Shown: piece after piece, positions 20,309 through 30,269 of the stretch
Numbering within the stretch: the stretch's first letter is position 1
Layout of the letters: each line of letters opens with the position of its first letter
Source of the DNA: Heterodera schachtii
Taxonomy: Eukaryota; Nematoda; Chromadorea; Rhabditida; Heteroderidae
NCBI GenBank assembly: GCA_023374025.1
Contig: SIJG01000012.1
Span: 2,338,248 to 2,402,247 of the forward strand
Reading direction: 5' to 3'
DNA length: 64,000 nucleotides
Notes under the pieces: generated by a model
Told to the model about the DNA's origin: nothing
The model's input: the letters and a program-made list of their open reading frames with translations, nothing else
The model's database searches: none
Made by a program: the position numbers and the translations under genes

Positions 20309-20991
20309 AATTCAGGAGGCGATGCCAATGTGAGCGCGCTGTCCTTCACCAGCTGGATGGTCCTTAACTCCTCTTCAATTTGCTTGAGCGTGATTTTGCG
20401 TGCCATTTTTCTGTGCTTCTTCGAGCATTTTTAGGCACTTTGGCGCAAATCGTGGTGCTCGTCGCGAAGTGCAATCACAAGAATGATGCACTTTAGCTGC
20501 TCCTTCGTCAAGCTGAGGTTGGCATTTTCACAAGCGGCATTGATATGTGCCACGAAAGATGTGATGTCTTGGCTTTTGTCGAATTTGAAAACATTCGAAG
20601 CGGCGGACGAAAAGAGAGCGGGTTTCGGCGAACAAATCCTTGAACTTTGTAAGCGAGTCGCCCCATTTAACCTGGTCCGGTTGGGTCGGGCTGATGCTGT
20701 CTCTGTATTTGTTATACTCGGCGTCTCCCAACTTGCAAAGAAGAAGCCGAACTTTGGTCTGTTCGGGGAGTTCCTTTCCGTCCTCTTCAATTAGAACTCC
20801 AAATCTCTTGAACCACCGATCAAATGTGTTGCCGCATTCCGAATCGTAGTGGAATTGGTGATTCGGTTGTCCAAGGAGCTGGCCAGAGTCGCGTGTGCCA
20901 GTGAGGATGAGGCCGCCTTTGCAGGTGCCGCATTTCCGGCAAATCGTGCAAAAACTGCGTCAAGCACTTGCTGCAGTTGGGTGGCGTCCAT
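20309..20991 (-). pseudogene. Ty3/gypsy-type gag, frameshifted
   Basis: The start MDATQLQQVLDAVFARFAGN at 20991 is followed, across at least two frame changes, by a capsid-like stretch: WFKRFGVLIEEDGKELPEQT, VRLLLCKLGDAEYNKYRDSI, then FKFDKSQDITSFVAHINAAC and LTKEQLKCIILVIALRDEHH. This order (W-x-x-R-F, then L-L-L-x-x-L-G, then helical repeats) is typical of gypsy gag. The breaks show it is dead. Confidence 0.7.
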
Positions 20992-21224
20992 TGGCCTTGA
21001 CTCGTCCGACGATCAGCGATTAACCACGCAGATGGCTCCTCACACCACAGAGGTGCTATTGGATGATGAAATTGAAGAAAACCGCATCTTGCGGAACCTC
21101 ACCCGCCTAGGGACTTTTGGTTTTTTGTCGAATTTAACCGCTAAATTTAGCGGATGGGTCTATTGGTTTTGTTGAGGTTGAGTTGCAGTCCGGTGTGTCT
21201 TCGTTTGGGTGAAGAACGGCTGCT

Positions 21225-21234
21225 GACTGCGCCA
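21225..21234 (-). other. Primer-binding site of the gypsy-like element
   Basis: TGGCGCAGTC on the minus strand lies just after the LTR and about 230 bases before the gag start. It resembles primer sites used by many Ty3/gypsy elements. Confidence 0.5.
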
Positions 21235-21236
21235 GT

Positions 21237-21408
21237 TGTTGTGTCTCTACGCCGGACACACAATAAAATAATAAAACACAATTTATTGGTCGGAGGACAA
21301 TTGGAGACAAAATATAAAATAAGCAAATGACTGGGAGAAGGAACATAATGAGAAGGGAGAACTTAAATAACAAGTGAATGAGGGGGGAGTGGGGTTGGAC
21401 ACGTCACA
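21237..21408 (-). repeat. LTR of the Ty3/gypsy-like element
   Basis: It begins TGTGACGTGTCCAACC on the minus strand, contains AATAAA-like signals (CCAATAAATTG and TTTTATTG) and ends ..GACACAACA two bases before TGGCGCAGTC. It is about 172 bp, and only this LTR is present. Confidence 0.6.
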
Positions 21409-21519
21409 AACAATCGATAAATCAAAACGCGCCAAATTCAAATGTTGTCACTCCAACAAAAATAATTTCCAATATAAATATTTTTAATAAGATTGTAAAA
21501 TAAAAAATAAAATTAAAGA

Positions 21520-21841
21520 AAATATTGAAATAATTTCATTTTAAAGAAGAGATATTTCCTAAAAACAAATAAATTTAAAACATTTAAAAATGATTTATTA
21601 TTTAATTTGACAGAATATTTATCATAGCAAATACATATATATATAATTAATATATTTTCTAAATAATTATTTAATAAATATTTTTAATAAGAATGTAAAA
21701 TAAAAAATAAAATTATTTCTACGATTAAATAAACATTTTTATTCTACTGATCAAAAAAAATTTTCTTTATTTCCTACATTCATTGCAATTTTGATGACAA
21801 AAGTAGAGTAGAAATAAAAAATTCATTTTAATGCTTTAAAT
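21520..21841. promoter_or_regulatory. Family upstream region between head-to-head genes
   Basis: The left end (21541 down) is the first dozen codons of a minus-strand family copy (ATGAAATTATTTCAATATTT) and its acceptor-like site. The middle has the AAACATTTTTATTCTACTGA and CATTGCAATTTTGATGACAA modules (21730-21815). The right end leads into the plus-strand gene at 21874. The module therefore faces two divergent gene starts; the left gene is truncated. Confidence 0.5.
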
Positions 21842-21873
21842 TAAATTTGTTTTAGAAATATTTCGTATTTGAA

Positions 21874-22496
21874 ATGAAATTATGCCTAATTTTAATTTTG
21901 GTCACCCTAATGAATATTGAAGAAAAAGAACGAAATGAACAGAAAAAAAGAGAAATAATTGTAAAATTTTATAAATTAAAAGAAAAAATAAAAGGAAAAG
22001 GATGGAAACATTCAGAGAAAGAACGGAATAAAATTGAAATAAAAATAGCAAAAAATTGGGGACAAATCGCAAAAATATTTTTAAATGGATTAAAGAATTT
22101 GGTCTTCAAAAAGGCAAATCTTACAAATTAGCAACTGATAAAGAAAAAATTGAAATTTTACAAAAATCCATTGAAATGAAAAATGAATATAAGCAAAATG
22201 GAATAAAATATTCGACAAAAGAATGGGACCAAAATTATACCGAAATTGGCAACACAATTGGTGTTGGCTATGGAACAATTAAGAAATGGAAGAAACAATT
22301 TGCATTTGCTAGTAAAATAACGGAGAAAGAAAAATAAAAGAAAATGAACATTTATTGGAAAAGAAAAAAAGAAAACCCAAAAATGAGTGACAAAGAAATT
22401 GCTAAAATGACGAAAATTAACAAATATAGTCTCATAAAATGGAAGAAACAATTTGGAGAAGAAATCCATCAGAGAATAGCAGAAGAAGAAGAGTGA
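21874..22496 (+). pseudogene. HTH-family gene with deletion and frameshifts
   Basis: The leader MKLCLILILVTLMN runs straight into IEEKERNEQKKREI, so the DEIFGEKW block is deleted. A missing A in the IAKKLG codons shifts HTH1 out of frame. HTH2 (YTEIGNTIGVGYGTIKKWKK) reads well in another frame; a TAA follows ITEKEK, and HTH3 (MTKINKYSLIKWKKQF) precedes a TGA at 22494. Upstream signals remain intact. Confidence 0.7.
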
Positions 22497-22515
22497 TTTA
22501 TTTGTGATTTCAATT

Positions 22516-22965
22516 TTAAATATTAGAATGTTTTCTGTTTTCCTTATATTCTTTTGTCATTCTAATGAATTTTTGTAAAATTTCTATTTTTTCTCCATTA
22601 GTTTTTAATTTGTAATTTTTATATATTTGTTTATTTAATCGCAATTCTTTAATCCATTCATAAATATATTGGCGATTTGTCGCCAATTTTTTCACTATTT
22701 TTCTTAAATTTTCCCCCATTCTTTTGAGTTATTTTTATTCCATTTTTATTTGAGTATTTCTTTCTTTTTTCTTTAATTTTATAGAATTTTCCAATTATTT
22801 GTCTTTTCCTTCCAAATTTTCGTCTTCTTTTTCTTCCCATTTTTCTCCAAATATTTCATCAAATGTTTTTTGCTAGAGTTTTTTTTCTTCTCCGTTTTGG
22901 TTTGATTAATTATGGCAATTAAAATTAAAATTGAACAAAATAATAATAAAAATTTTTTTTCTTAA
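22516..22965 (-). pseudogene. HTH-family 5' two-thirds, no start codon
   Basis: Leader-like hydrophobic codons near 22915-22960 lack the ATG. They are followed by a DEIFGEKWEEKEDE-like block, RQIIGKFYKIKEKRKKYSNK, HTH1 (KKLATNRQYIYEWIKELRLN) and the start of the linker, broken by two frame changes. HTH2 and HTH3 are absent after 22516. Confidence 0.65.
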
Positions 22966-23242
22966 AATCTCCTATAATAAATTGGTTTATTTATTTTTCT
23001 CAAAAATATAATTTTGCATTAATAAATTCAAATTTTTTCCAATTATTTTAAAATCATAAGGGTTAATTTTTAAGTAATCCTTTTTTATGTTTGACAAAAC
23101 TTAGAACTGATTAGTGCGACAATTATTGCCAATTTTCGGAAGCGCTCGGATGTTTGTTATCTTGGCCAATGTGGGAATTTTCGAAGATTTGTTGTGCTTT
23201 TTTATTCAATTACTATAAAAAAATTGTATGTTATGTATTAAA

Positions 23243-23385
23243 TGGGTATGAAAAATTCTAAAATCATCCGTTTTTCAATTCTCAAACAATTCTTCCCTAA
23301 ATTGTTTCTTCCAATTAATAATTGTTCCATAACCAACTCCAATTTTCTTACAATTTCGGCATAATTTTGGTAAGTGCCAAGAACG
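23243..23385 (-). pseudogene. HTH-family fragment with HTH2 joined to the C terminus
   Basis: The minus strand has NYAEIVRKLELVMEQLLIGR-like sequence, which is HTH2 shifted out of frame (EICKKIGVGYGTIINWKKQF in the other frame), then a short end REELFEN. The linker and HTH3 are missing. It merges at its upstream side with the repeat from 23368. Confidence 0.6.
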
Positions 23386-23660
23386 CAGCCGAAAATTTCA
23401 GATTTCAATATTAAAAAACAGGTTGTAAATAAATTACTTTTTCCTAATTCTTTTATTAAATAATTTAATTTTATATAATTTTTATTTACACAAATTTTGG
23501 GTTGTCTCAATTTGCAAAAATTCACAAAAATTTAAAATTTCCCGTGGCTTAGCTTATGAAAAGGTCCCGTAAATCTAACACTATCATATTTTTTGTGTTA
23601 CTCGGTTTGTCTTTTTTTTTGAAAAAAGGGAAATTTATAATTAAAATAATTAATAAAGGA
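23368..23660. repeat. 290-bp direct repeat, copy 1 (copy 2 at 29607-29895)
   Basis: The two copies are nearly identical over about 290 bases, from AAGTGCCAAGAACGCAGCCG to GAAAAAAGGGAAATTTA. On the minus strand both hold the same small frame (MNFCKLRQPKICVNKNYIKL...), differing by an N/D change. In both places the far side is next to an HTH-family remnant. Conservation probably reflects recent duplication rather than coding. Confidence 0.7.
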
Positions 23661-23927
23661 AAAAACATCAAAAATAATTTTGTTGCAAAAAATTTTTTTA
23701 TCATTCCCGTTGAATTTTTTTCCTTTTTGCATTAGTCAGAAGTAGGGATTTAACTTTAACATAATTTAATATAATGATTTACGATTTTAATCATTTCCAG
23801 TGACCACTCCAATAAAATGTGAATTAATGGAAAATATTTAAAAATTAATCATTAAAGAAAATTGATAGTATTTGGTTAGTGAAAAGTGAACACAAAAATG
23901 GATGGTGTTTGCCAATTTCCGTGTCAC

Positions 23928-24506
23928 TCATTTTGGATTTTCACTTTTTATTTGCAAATAAATTTTCATTTTTTCTTTTTCGGTTATTCTTTTCTTGCTA
24001 ATTCCAAATTGTTTCTTCCAATTATCAATTGTTCCATAACCAACTCCAATTTTCTTGCAAATTTCGGCATAATTTTGGCGCCATTCTTTTCTTGAATATT
24101 TTCCTTTTTTCTTATATTCATTTGTCATTTTAATGAATTTTTGAACAATTTCGAACTTTTCTTCATCACTTTTTGATTTGTAAGATTTGATCCTTTGAAG
24201 ACCAAATTCTTTAATCCACTGGTAAATATATTTGCGATTTGTCCCCAATTTTTTTGCTATTTTTATTTCAATTTTACTCCTTTCTTTTGCTGAGTATTTT
24301 CTTTCTTTTTCCTTTATTTTTTCTTTTATTTTATAATATTTTCCAATTATTTCTCTTTTTTCTTCCAATTTTTCTTCTTTTTCTTCCCATTTTTCTCCAA
24401 ATATTTCGCCAAATGACTTTTGTTCCAATTTTTTCTTTTCTGTTCCGATTTGATTAATTTGTGTGATAAAAAATATAATAAAAACTAATAATAGGTGGGG
24501 TTTCAT
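23928..24506 (-). CDS. Secreted HTH-family protein, two-HTH form (192 aa)
   Basis: The leader MKPHLLLVFIIFFITQINQI is followed by QKSFGEIFGEKWEEKEEKLE, HTH1 (IAKKLGTNRKYIYQWIKEFG) and HTH2 (ICKKIGVGYGTIDNWKKQFG), ending at ENPK. The stop arises because an A is missing in the run before ATGAGTGA, at the point where HTH3 should begin; only a scrap of HTH3 (SDTEIG-like) follows. It is either a truncated but expressible protein or a recent pseudogene. No clear TTTTTAG acceptor precedes the ATG. Confidence 0.6.
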   Translation of the reverse strand: MKPHLLLVFIIFFITQINQIGTEKKKLEQKSFGEIFGEKWEEKEEKLEEKREIIGKYYKIKEKIKEKERKYSAKERSKIEIKIAKKLGTNRKYIYQWIKEFGLQRIKSYKSKSDEEKFEIVQKFIKMTNEYKKKGKYSRKEWRQNYAEICKKIGVGYGTIDNWKKQFGISKKRITEKEKMKIYLQIKSENPK

Positions 24507-24509
24507 TTT

Positions 24510-25050
24510 TTCATAAATTAAAAAAATAATTTGATATTTATTTTTATAAAAAAATTATGTTAACAATTTTTATTTTATAAATAATAAAAAATTAAATCTA
24601 ATGATTTCTTATAAATGAGAAAAACCTATTTAATTGAAATAAAAAATAATAATATTTTAATAAATTTTGTTCAACTGAATAAATTATTGGCAAGAATAAG
24701 TAAAATAATGATTAATTTTTATATATTTTTTCCATTAATTTACATTTTATTAAAGCGGTCACCGGAAATAATTAAAATCGTAAATTAATTCATCAAATGA
24801 TGTTACATTAAGGCTTTACTCCTGGCTAATGCAAAAAAGAAATCATATTTAAAAAAGCGATAAAATGTTTAAAGTTTTAATCATTTAAACATTCTTTGTC
24901 TATTTATTTGCCTAGGAATTCACCATTAGGAAAATCATATTCATAAATTCAAAAAACGATATTTCAGAATTTTATGGCAATAAAATTTTAAGATATTTTA
25001 TTAGCATCTTTTTAACGTTATTTTCTCTTAGCAAACATAGTTTTAATAAA
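24510..25050. other. AT-rich stretch, no gene seen
   Basis: Mostly A/T runs and short frames. This is upstream of the gene at 24506 but lacks the type I modules. A TTAATTTTTATATATTTTT-rich patch near 24715 is all that stands out. Confidence 0.4.
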
Positions 25051-25053
25051 TAT

Positions 25054-25540
25054 TAGAATTGAGCGGGACCGGGAATTTTGGGCAAAACCGGGACCGGGAC
25101 TTGCCGGGACCTGAGAAGCCGGGATCGGGACCGGGACCTCGGTTTTTGTCCGGGATCGGCAACCGGGACCAACCGGGAATTTTTAAAAATTCAAAAAATA
25201 AAAAAAATAAAAAAAATAAAAAATTTTAATTTATTTCAAGTGAAAATAATACAAAATTAAATTTTTGTTTTGTTTTTTATTTTATAAAAACCAAAAGTTA
25301 AAGCTAAACTAAATTAATGAAAATTTTCAAACAAATTTATTTCAATTATTTCAATCATTTTTTGACTAAATGATCGAATATAATTAGAAATTCAGATTTG
25401 CTTTTGGCATCAATTTTTTCGGCGCGCTTTTCGCAAAAGACTTTTGGTAAATTAAGGTGGTCCGGCGGTGCCGATAGTTTGCCGTCGGGATAAATTTTGA
25501 AAATTTGAGGGTAGTTTGTTAACAGATTTTCACAAAAAAA
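25054..25540. mobile_element. Truncated hAT-type element, ACCGGG family
   Basis: The left end TTAGAATTGAGCGGGACC and the ACCGGGACC subterminal arm match the 838-1778 and 14523-14722 elements. The interior reaches the GC hairpin (GGTCCGGCGGTGCCGATAG near 25458) and the GTTTGTTAACAGATTTTCAC motif. No right terminal repeat is found, so the element is 3'-truncated. Confidence 0.65.
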
Positions 25541-26050
25541 GGCTGGCTTTTGAGATTACTAGGCTCAATTTGTACTGCATTTTATTTAAAAATGATAAAA
25601 TATGTGTCAATTAAAAAAAACTATGAGGAATCATATTTTGTCGATAGGAAACCCATGAGTATACAAAAAGACAATCAAAATATTTTAATTTCTGTTTATG
25701 CCATTAACTTTAATACCAATGCTATTTTTAAAATTTAGATAATTTTTAAATTTTTAAAGCAATTTTTTTTCAAATGATTTTTGGCGGAAAATAAAATTAA
25801 ATCAGAAACAAAATAAAATTAATTAAAACTTTTTGAAAATTTAAAATTATTTGCATCATAATTGATTTTTTTTTACATGAATTAAATCTTAAAAAATGAG
25901 AAAGATCATTTTTAAAAATAAAACAAAATAATATACAAAAAAAATAGTAGTATTAAAATTAAAGTTTGCTTAAAGTCAGCAAGACAAATCAAAATTTTTT
26001 TACAGTATCAATCCACTTGAAAAGGTCATCCTTCCACACATGGAGGCAAA
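25540..26050. other. AT-rich stretch, no gene seen
   Basis: A 62-codon frame near 25550-25738 has no family resemblance and typical chance composition. Nothing else is supported. Confidence 0.35.
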
Positions 26051-26059
26051 TGTGATCAG

Positions 26060-26292
26060 TAGAGACCGACTAAAAAGGCACCAAAAATCCCGAAAAAGAC
26101 ACTTTAAGGCACGAAAAAATTAAAAAAAAGACATGAAAAAGCACGAAAATCCCGAAAAAGGCAAAAAAAAAAAAAAGGCTTAATAAAAGTCAACGTAGAA
26201 GCCTCAAACCAAGTGGAAAATGCGTTTTTTATGCTTAATATATCGGAACTAGTGCGCAGAAAAAAAGGCATATGCCTAAAAGTCGGTCTCTA
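26060..26292. mobile_element. hAT-type MITE, 233 bp, AGAGACCGAC ends
   Basis: The terminal repeats TAGAGACCGACTAAAAAGGC and GCCTAAAAGTCGGTCTCTA are inverted copies apart from small gaps. The flanks carry a perfect 8-bp duplication, GTGATCAG (26052-26059 and 26293-26300). The interior consists of AAAAAGGCA and GAAAAAGGC repeats. A larger relative begins at 59513. Confidence 0.88.
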
Positions 26293-26350
26293 GTGATCAG
26301 AAATGAAAATGTCAGGGGTATATTCGTGTGTTGGAATCGACTTGCAACAT

Positions 26351-26470
26351 AATTCCAAATTGGCTCCGGGAAGAGTAATGTGTGATTTTGAAGCCACCGA
26401 ACTCTCTGCTATCCGGCAAATATTCCCCCAGACAATCATTACAGGTTTCGGTAATCAACAAATCGTTTAA
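26351..26470 (+). pseudogene. MULE transposase fragment
   Basis: A 39-codon stretch reads NSKLAPGRVMCDFEATELSA then IRQIFPQTIITG. The D-F-E-x-A-x(n)-A-I-R-x-x-F-P spacing is the conserved second acidic-residue region of Mutator-like (MULE) transposases, where a G-C-x-F-H motif would normally follow; here it has decayed to GFGNQQ and a stop. Composition is balanced. It lies just downstream of the MITE at 26060-26292. Confidence 0.55.
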
Positions 26471-26524
26471 TAAACCAATTGTATAAGCGTGCTCCTTTCA
26501 CCTCGGAAATGAAATTCACAAACA

Positions 26525-27140
26525 CAACCATTTTGTCAAAGCAGCCAACCGAATTAAACATTTTTGGTATTATTTGATAGCCCTAACATTTCTCTATTAG
26601 CTCACCTAAATTTCAAAAAAATTGGCCAAGATTGATCAAAGTTATGGCCAAGAGTACCCAAGGAACCTGATTTTCAAACATTTTTGGCCATAACTTTTGA
26701 ATCCCCTATGAAATTTTTTAAAATTTTGCAGGCTAATAGAGGAAACATAGGGCTAGCGAATGGTATCAAAGCCACTTTATTTTGTTCGTTCTAAGAATGT
26801 GTTGATCAGAATTTTTGATCATCAAAATTTTTTTATGCCAAATGAAAAATTTACGTTATAAATTGTTAAGATTTTTTGGTTTCTTGATATCATTCTATAG
26901 CCCTAATTGTTCTCTATTAGCTTACCGAAGTTTCAAAAAATTTCGTCGTTTCAAAAAAGTTATGACCAAAAATGTCTGAAAAACTGGTTCCTTGACTACT
27001 TTTGCCATAACTTTGCTCAAACTTGGCCAAATTTTTTGAAATTTAGGCAAGCTAATAAGAAATTTTAGGGCTATCGAATAATACCAAGAATGTTTAATTC
27101 AGTTTGCTTTGACAAAAGTTATGGGCAATTTTTGGTTGGA
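26525..27140. repeat. Foldback repeat of the GCCATAACTTTTG family
   Basis: The left arm (26525-26785) and right arm (26860-27130) are inverted copies containing AATTAAACATTTTTGGTATT, ATAGCCCTAA, TCTCTATTAGC and GGCCATAACTTTTG-type motifs. Related sequence recurs at 40060-40200, 52980-53195, 57470-57715 and 63480-63740. No protein is seen. Confidence 0.65.
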
Positions 27141-27550
27141 AATTTTCATTTGATGTTTTTTTATATAACGACTCAGCACAAATATTTAAAAAATTCAAAG
27201 TAAACTGGTTAAATATTTTGTTTAATATTAATTAAATTTTAATTATTCTTTTATTCGAAATCCAACAACATTTTTAGAAGAATGTGTATTTAAGCATCAA
27301 TTTAATAATTTTAACATATTTATACTTGAAAAATTGACAAAAAATCAGAGAAAAAAAAAAATTAATTTTTTAATATTTTCACGTGAAATAAATCAAAAAT
27401 TTGAATTTTTTTCACGGTTCTTATTCAATCCCTACCTATAAAAAAGAATTAAGGATTTGTCGTAAAAACTCAAATTTTTAACAACATTAATATAAAAAAA
27501 AAACCCAAAGAATTTCTTTTATATCTATAAAAATTTGGATTTTCCTCTTA
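27140..27550. other. AT-rich stretch, no gene seen
   Basis: It contains AACGACTCAGCACAAA near 27170, matching the edge of the foldback at 52978-53196, then only A/T-rich spacer. Confidence 0.35.
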
Positions 27551-27551
27551 A

Positions 27552-28114
27552 TCATCCGTTTTCATCTCTCATTTATTTCTTCTCCAATTTTGTTCTTCCA
27601 TTTTTGAATTGCTCGTTAAATTGTTTCTTCCATTTTTCAATTGTTGTTTGACTTACTCCAATTTTCTTACAAATTTCGGCATAATTTTGGTTCCATTCTT
27701 TTTTCAATATTTTTTTTGTTTATATTTATTTGTCATTTCAATGAATTTTTGAACAATTTCAATTTTTTCTTCATCAGTTTTTGATTTGTAGCTTTTATTT
27801 GGTCTTTGATTTAGCTTCAATTCTTTAATCCATTCATAAATATAATTTCGATTTGTTCCCAATTTTTTGGCTATTTTCGAATTAATTTTATCCCATTCTT
27901 TTGTTGAATATTTTCTTCCTTTTTGCTTTATTTTTTCTTTTATTTTATAATATTTTTCAATTATTTCTCTTGTTTTCTTCTCATTTCGTTGTTTTTCTTC
28001 CCATTTTTCTCCAAATATTTCATCAAATGATTTCTGTTGCAATTTTTTAGTCACTGATCCAGCATAATTAATATTAATTAGGACGATCAAAATTAAAATT
28101 AGATATATTTTCAT
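27552..28114 (-). pseudogene. HTH-family gene with frameshift and shortened 3' end
   Basis: An excellent 5' part (leader MKIYLILILIVLININYAGS, DEIFGEKWEEKQ block, HTH1 IAKKLGTNRNYIYEWIKELK, linker to NKYKQK) ends by frameshift in a T/A-rich run near 27705. HTH2 (ICKKIGVSQTTIEKWKKQF) follows in another frame and is joined, with most of HTH3 deleted, to a final EEINER-like end near 27560. The type I upstream region is intact. Confidence 0.7.
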
Positions 28115-28360
28115 TTTAAAATGATATATTTCTAAACAAATTAAATTTAAAACATTAAAAAATTAATTTATTATTTTAATATGACAGAATATTTTTCATG
28201 GCAAATACATATATAATTGATGTATTTTCTCAGAATAAAAATTTTAAGAAGATTATAAATAAATGAAAAGTAAAATGATTCCTCGATTAAATAAACATTT
28301 TTCTCCTAATCCCTACTTTCATTGCAATTTTGATGACAAAAGTAGAGTAGAAATATCATT
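28115..28360 (-). promoter_or_regulatory. Type I family upstream region, shortened
   Basis: An acceptor-like TTTAG near 28130, a GACAGAATATTTTTCATGGC block and a compressed module pair (AAATAAACATTTTTCTCCTA and CTACTTTCATTGCAATTTTG, 28287-28340) with CAAAAGTAGAGTAGAAAT. The TACTGATCAAAAA spacer between the modules is mostly deleted here. Confidence 0.5.
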
Positions 28361-28364
28361 ATTC

Positions 28365-29100
28365 AAAAATTAATGTAATTACTAATTATCTTGATCAGTA
28401 TTAGAAAATTTATGATTATATTTGAATAGTGATTTCTCATAATAATTAGAATTCTGTAATATGAAAATTTACAAAAAAAAAACTTGCCACCTTCGCGGAT
28501 GACGAAAAATGCGGAAAAGTGAATTTCAATCAGACATCCAAATCCTCTTATTCTACAGTTTGGTTATGTTAAGATAACCCAAAGTTTTAGTGTAAAAGTT
28601 TTTTAAAAAGATTTGGGCAGAAGCAGATTTATCTAGAAAGAAAATACAAAATTAGAACAAAAACACAAAAAATTTTTGGGAAAGTTTTCCAAACCTTAGG
28701 GGTGTATTTTCAGAATTTTTTACGGGTTATTTCTTTTTATCAGCACCGGTGGTGTTTTGAAATTAAAAATAAATGCAAAATTAATTCAAACTTAATTTTC
28801 TTCTTATTGAAAGCCTAAAACTAATCCGACATGGATAATTAATTAACCATTATATAAACCACCGATAAGCCGATAACTTTAATAAAAATGTTTTATAGAT
28901 GAATTTTTTTTAATTAAAGTTTATGAAAAGCTTTTTAAAAACGAAAAACCTTCCAAAATAGTGGCAGTCTCACATTCTCATGTTACTCAGTTTGTATTAA
29001 TTCTCGTGGAGCTGGAATTGAAAAAAATATATAATTAATAAAATTAAACATTTTTTTAATTAAAAAAAAGCATTGGTGATTTAGTAGAAGAGATTTTTGG
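28365..29100. other. AT-rich stretch, no firm gene
   Basis: A 30-codon coding-like patch near 28483-28573 (LATFADDEKCGKVNFNQTSK...) has no start, no splice context and no recognised family. The rest is AT-rich spacer. Confidence 0.35.
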
Positions 29101-29460
29101 AAATTGAATAAAACCCGAAAATTTACATCTTAGCGACCGAAGAATGTTGTTGATATTTGCTAAATGATAGAAATTTTTAGAAATGTCGCCTGGATAAGAA
29201 ATGAATATTTGAATTTGTAAATAAATTAATATTTAATATACACTTTGCATATACAAAATTATAATTTACGTAAATGATAAAAACAAATTGTATGCTTATT
29301 TTTTACTGTCAGAACCAACACTGTCGAAATCGTGGTACGTTATTTGAGGATTAGATATTTGAGGACATACACAATTTAAAAAAATAAAACAAAATGAAAA
29401 TTTTATTTTATATCATTATAAAAAAGAAAAAGCCTTCCCCAAGGGTCAACAAATTGTCAA
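29100..29460. repeat. Degenerate copy of the 8190-8345 region
   Basis: The blocks TTAGCGACCGAAGAATG, AAAAATAAAACAAAATGAAA and AAAAGCCTTCCCCAAGGG align with 8215-8340 and 12960-13080. It is therefore a third, older copy of the distal upstream segment of the type I genes. Confidence 0.5.
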
Positions 29461-29606
29461 AAAGGCTATTAGGGCAATCGAATAATCATTATTTTTTTAC
29501 AGCACAAAAATGAATACAAAGTTCTAGTCAGGAGCTTAAAAAATGCCATTAATTGTGTTCAAAATGGCACACAAAAGGCGCGCCACACGAGGCACAACTG
29601 GACGAA

Positions 29607-29895
29607 AGTGCCAAGAACGCAGCCGAAAATTTCAGATTTTAATATTAAAAAACAGGTTGTAAATAAATCACTTTTTCCTAATTCTTTTATTAAATAATTT
29701 AATTTTATATAATTTTTATTTACACAAATTTTGGGTTGTCTCAATTTGCAAAAATTCACAAAAATTTAAAATTTCCCGTGGCTTAGCTTATGAAAAGGTC
29801 CCGTAAATCTAACACTATCATATTTTTTGTGTTACTCGGTTTGTCTTTTTTTTTTTTTGAAAAAAGGGAAATTTATTATTTAAAATAATTAATAA
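29607..29895. repeat. 290-bp direct repeat, copy 2 (copy 1 at 23368-23660)
   Basis: It is nearly identical to 23368-23660; the main differences are the length of a T run near 29850 and single substitutions. It lies between a short basic frame (MAHKRRATRGTTGRKCQER near 29562-29620, not recognised) and an HTH-family 3' fragment. Confidence 0.7.
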
Positions 29896-29938
29896 AGGAA
29901 AAACATCAAAAATAATATTTTAAATTGAAAATCAACAA

Positions 29939-30260
29939 ACAAATCACTCTTCTTCTTCTGCTGTTCTCTGAAAAATTTCTTCTCCAAATTGTTTCTTCCA
30001 TTTAGAAATATTCGATTGATAAATTTTCATCATTTTGCCAATTTCCGTTTTAAAGCATTAAAATGAATTTTTTATTTTAATTTGACAGCATATTATTCAT
30101 AGCAATACATATATACATACATATATATATATATATATAATGTGAATAAATTTTCTCACTAATTATTTAATAAATAATTTTAAATAAATTATTGAAATAA
30201 AAAATAAGGTAATTTCATTCACGATTAAATAAACATTTTTATCCCTACTGATCAAAAAAT
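29939..30260 (-). pseudogene. HTH-family C terminus fused to its own promoter by deletion
   Basis: The minus strand ends with HTH3 (IYQSNISKWKKQFGEEIFQR, then TAEEEE) and a stop at about 29940. At 30055 it jumps directly into the upstream spacer (GCATTAAAATG, GACAGCATATTATTC, then TAAATAAACATTTTTATCCC at 30225). The whole gene body between promoter and HTH3 is missing, and the upstream region is preserved. Confidence 0.6.
30112..30141. repeat. AT dinucleotide microsatellite
   Basis: An alternating ATATAC/ATATAT run within the family spacer. The same position holds a TATATATATA run upstream of 32179 (32068-32086). Confidence 0.7.
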
Positions 30261-30269
30261 ATTTATTTA

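Larger units (their letters stand above)
20309..21408 (-). mobile_element. Truncated Ty3/gypsy-like retroelement (LTR plus gag)
   Basis: On the minus strand: LTR (21408 to about 21237), primer-binding site TGGCGCAGTC (21234-21225), and a gag-like region (20991 to about 20309). Polymerase and the second LTR are missing. The element ends at a TTGATGGATCAAATT sequence that also occurs without the insert near 9213, which marks the junction. Confidence 0.7.

Noticed and set aside
22158..22469. Phe-rich frames on the strand opposite family genes (also 7000-7368, 24239-24457, 60575-60940 and others)
   Set aside because: Antisense reading of Lys/Glu-rich coding sequence gives Phe/Leu/Ser-rich open frames; they follow the family gene exactly and have no independent support.
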